This document shows, in pieces, positions 41,501-43,653 of a stretch of 43,653 nt of DNA. The notes beneath the pieces were generated by a model, which made no database searches, had not been told where the DNA came from, and worked only from the letters and a program-made list of their open reading frames with translations. The translations under genes and the position numbers were made by a program. The stretch's first letter is position 1. Every line of letters starts with the position of its first letter. Source of the DNA: Parachlorella kessleri (lineage: Eukaryota; Chlorophyta; Trebouxiophyceae; Chlorellales; Chlorellaceae); the NCBI GenBank assembly GCA_001598975.1, contig BBXU01000241.1, positions 1-43,653 on the forward strand. The letters are read 5' to 3'.

Positions 41501-43424
41501 ATGGAGTCCTGGAACCCCAACAACACAGCTGCACCACAGAACCAAGGGTTTTAAGTCACTGAATCGCAGACCGCAAGTTTGAGGTCACTTGAACCGGCCT
41601 CCAACGCACTCCGACACCCTGAGTTCTCCATACACTATGAATGGTCCCTCTAAAAACTTCAGTTGCAATTCATGGTATGTCCTTGCTAAGCCAGGCGGTT
41701 GCAACGGCATCGTAAAACTGAGTTACTGGTTCCGGGCGCTACCCCGACAGGGTTGAGAAGGAGCGAAAGAGAGAGGAGGAAGAACGAGGAGGAGCGAAAA
41801 AAACAGGACAAGGTGCAGATCAGCGGCACCTGAGTGGACCTTCACGGGTAAGCCATGCCAGCTTTGGCGGGGGAGGTGGGTTGTCATCCACACCTGCGAG
41901 GAAACCGCACCCATGTTGGCATTTTTCTGCTGGTTCGTTGCTTACCATTTCATCAGCAGCAACTAGAGGGATGCAAGTGATGGAGTAGGGCACCTGGGGG
42001 CCTGCCTGCGCCATGGAGACAACGGAAGGGGACCGCGCGAACGACCACAGGAACACACAGCGTCAATATGGCCCAGGCGGCTGACTGCCTCACCCCCTCA
42101 CAAGCCAGTAGCAACCACGGCGTCCAAGCTGTCCAACACCTCTCACTCTCTATTCTGAACAACCAGTCCAGGCAGGCCGCAGCCCAACTCCCCTAGGTGG
42201 GTGGTAAGGCAAGCACCCCCGCCGACTCTTTTTGTTCAGTGCCTGCCAGCTTTTACCTGCAGGTCATGCAGCGCGTTCTTCCCACTGCAACACCAGGAAA
42301 AAGCACAGTCCTGTGTTGGCACTCACCAGCAGCTGCTGGATCAGATGCTTAGTACATGATTCTCACCACAGCCGCCTGAATAACACCATCAGTTCTTGAG
42401 CGGCCCAGGCACGCAGCCATGGCACGACCCTCCGCCTGCCATCCCGGTCCGCCGCAGCAAACACTGTCCTGACCCAACACAACACAAGGAACACCATGGC
42501 GAGCGCGGCTTTTGCACCCATCCCTTGGGTGTTCAACCGGCTCATGACTACCACGACTAACCTTGACGTGCCCTTGAAGGCTAGCACATAGGGTGCCCCC
42601 GCTCCCCCCCACCCCAGCACTGCCTTGGTGTCTGTGGACGGCTCCTTGAAGCACTCGCACTGCTGCAGGCCAAACAGCCCCAGGGCGGCCTCCTCCGTTA
42701 CGGTGCTGTGGGGCACCTGCAATGTACGTGCAACAGCTAAAAGAATGAACTACTACTACTACTACTATGACTAGTAAGAATTTAGTAAAGGTAATTGAAC
42801 TTTTCACAATGCATCGCAGGCGCAAGGGGACATCTGGGAGCCCAACTCCAAAAGGACACTTGTGCAAGGAAGACAGCAGGGAGGGACACAGGCAAGATAT
42901 GCCGAAGAGCAGGGCTCTGTGCCTGTGCAGCTGTTGGTCTGCAAGTCAAGAAAGGGACACCTCAGCCAAGCGAGTGAGTTGTGGGCACTACAATGCTTGG
43001 GGGGCGGTACATGCAGTGTCCACCTGTACATCACAGCAGGTGCGGGGCCATCCACTATCACATATTGATGTGAACAAAGCAGCAGTCCCATGCGCCCTGA
43101 CCCCACACAGCCGACCAACAAGGGTCACAACAACAGCATAGACGGATTAAGCTGCTCCCTGCTCACCCCGCACAGCTTGGCCAGCCGCGTCCAGTAGAAG
43201 CAGCGCAGCGCCAGCTCCATGCAGAACATGGGCTCCCGCCTCAGCTGCTCAGCTGCGTCAGCCGCTGCCTCCGCCCTGTCCGGCACCACCCCCGGCAGCA
43301 GTGAGGGCAGCACCAACTCATCCAGGGTGGGTTCCTCTGCCATGGTCTGCTGAAGCTCTGCGTCCCGCAGGGCCTTCAGGCCAGGCAGCGCCGCCAGCGT
43401 CCACGCAAATTCTTGCAGCCAAGC
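38517..43424 (-). CDS. Class 3 lipase (triacylglycerol/diacylglycerol lipase family), 5' partial
   Basis: Exons (minus strand): 43167-43424, 42562-42716, 42257-42284, 41830-41893, 41296-41409, 40723-40822, 40495-40567, 39936-40118, 39810-39837, 39594-39661, 39162-39323, 38798-38941, 38517-38753; phases close and give 537 residues in the window. The first exon seen starts after an acceptor in phase 0, so an upstream exon is missing. Alpha/beta-hydrolase marks: YVLAFKGTS, NALHDLQ, VKVHSG, then FYLTGHSLGGAVAML with the nucleophile elbow GHSLG, VVYTFGAPR, GNLAWANVY, and NHQDPVPRVPKF whose Asp is the likely triad acid. The His is probably in SVAHNYTG. Such lipases cleave acyl chains of glycerolipids, often at plastid or membrane surfaces. 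Two 28-base microexons are inferred. After the catalytic domain come about 210 residues (exons 10-13) without a recognised domain. Confidence 0.85.
40268..40506. repeat. Probable diverged duplicate around the lipase exon 7 donor
   Basis: The stretch 40268-40314 and the stretch 40454-40506 share GAAGTGCA at the left, a CTGTG-rich middle and GCACCTGATG then TCAC at the right. The right copy holds the donor of lipase exon 7 (minus strand CATCAG|GTGC). Similarity is lower than in the other duplications. Confidence 0.45.
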
Positions 43425-43653
43425 CTACAGTTATAGGTTGTGGGCATACTGCATCCTGGCTTTTTGTTGGCCCCACTTGGGGGACCCCCGGCAGCATGGT
43501 CAGGGGGCGATGCGGTGTTAGACCAACCCAGGCCTACAGTACCACGGCACCCTTGCAGTCATGGTTTGCTTGGCTCGTGTGGAGTTGCCCGTGTGCCTTG
43601 GCTCGGGACTTGGCTAGAGACAAGCAGCGAGAACCGGTCCAGACCATGCACAT
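43425..43653. other. Right-edge sequence, intron or 5' part of the lipase gene
   Basis: Immediately upstream of the lipase acceptor on the minus strand. A short minus-strand ORF starts with an ATG at the very edge but shows no lipase resemblance, so I leave it uncalled. Confidence 0.4.

Noticed and set aside
1..43653. CRISPR arrays, bacterial operons, insertion sequences, complete transposons
   Set aside because: Repeats present are tandem or paired without regular spacers. No transposase, integrase or reverse transcriptase sequence was recognised, and the genes are spliced eukaryotic genes.

Overview
This window is nuclear DNA from a eukaryote, most probably a green alga of the Chlorophyta. 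Every confident gene is split into many short exons by GT-AG or occasional GC-AG introns, and no bacterial-style gene clusters are visible. The gene mix (a septin, which land plants lack, beside a GT77/XEG113-type glycosyltransferase and an SCI1-type nuclear protein) fits a chlorophyte. The base composition, the CAG-rich exons and the many short tandem duplications would suit the Chlamydomonadales, for example a Haematococcus-like genome, but I cannot fix the genus. I rebuilt all exon structures by hand from reading frame, splice sites and intron phase. The phases close in every gene listed.

Layout, left to right. 1-404: a possible last exon of an upstream gene, then an intron-containing tRNA-Ser(AGA). 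About 642-9497 (+): THADA/TRM732, 15 exons. 9805-14634 (-): a Golgi-type GT77 glycosyltransferase related to XEG113, 13 exons. 15101-19658 (-): a septin GTPase carrying two C-terminal ubiquitin-like domains, 11 exons; this is the most unusual gene here. 19659-20601: gene-poor, with one doubtful ORF. 20602-24377 (-): a FIST-domain protein with a possible targeting peptide, 9 exons. 24954-28042 (-): EBP2, an rRNA-processing protein, 8 exons. 28250-31570 (+): an SCI1-like nuclear protein, 9 exons, divergent from EBP2 across about 200 bases. 31571-32589: intergenic, with an AT-rich element flanked by direct repeats. 32590-34726 (+): a DsbA/FrnE-type oxidoreductase, 5 exons. 35503-36192 (-): a small single-pass membrane protein. 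36685-38097 (+): a type II membrane, glycosyltransferase-like protein. 38517 to beyond 43424 (-): a class 3 lipase whose 5' end lies past the right edge or was not found.

The genes do not form one pathway. Several concern RNA or ribosome biology (tRNA-Ser, THADA/TRM732, EBP2, SCI1). Two look like secretory-pathway sugar transfer (GT77 and the 36.7 kb protein).

Two themes stand out. One is the septin-UBL-UBL architecture, supported by a single uninterrupted exon that joins the septin part to the first UBL. The other is a recurring pattern of small tandem duplications that copy the end of an exon plus its splice site into the adjacent intron (THADA exon 9, EBP2 exon 5, SCI1 exon 7 and probably lipase exon 7), together with several GC donor sites.
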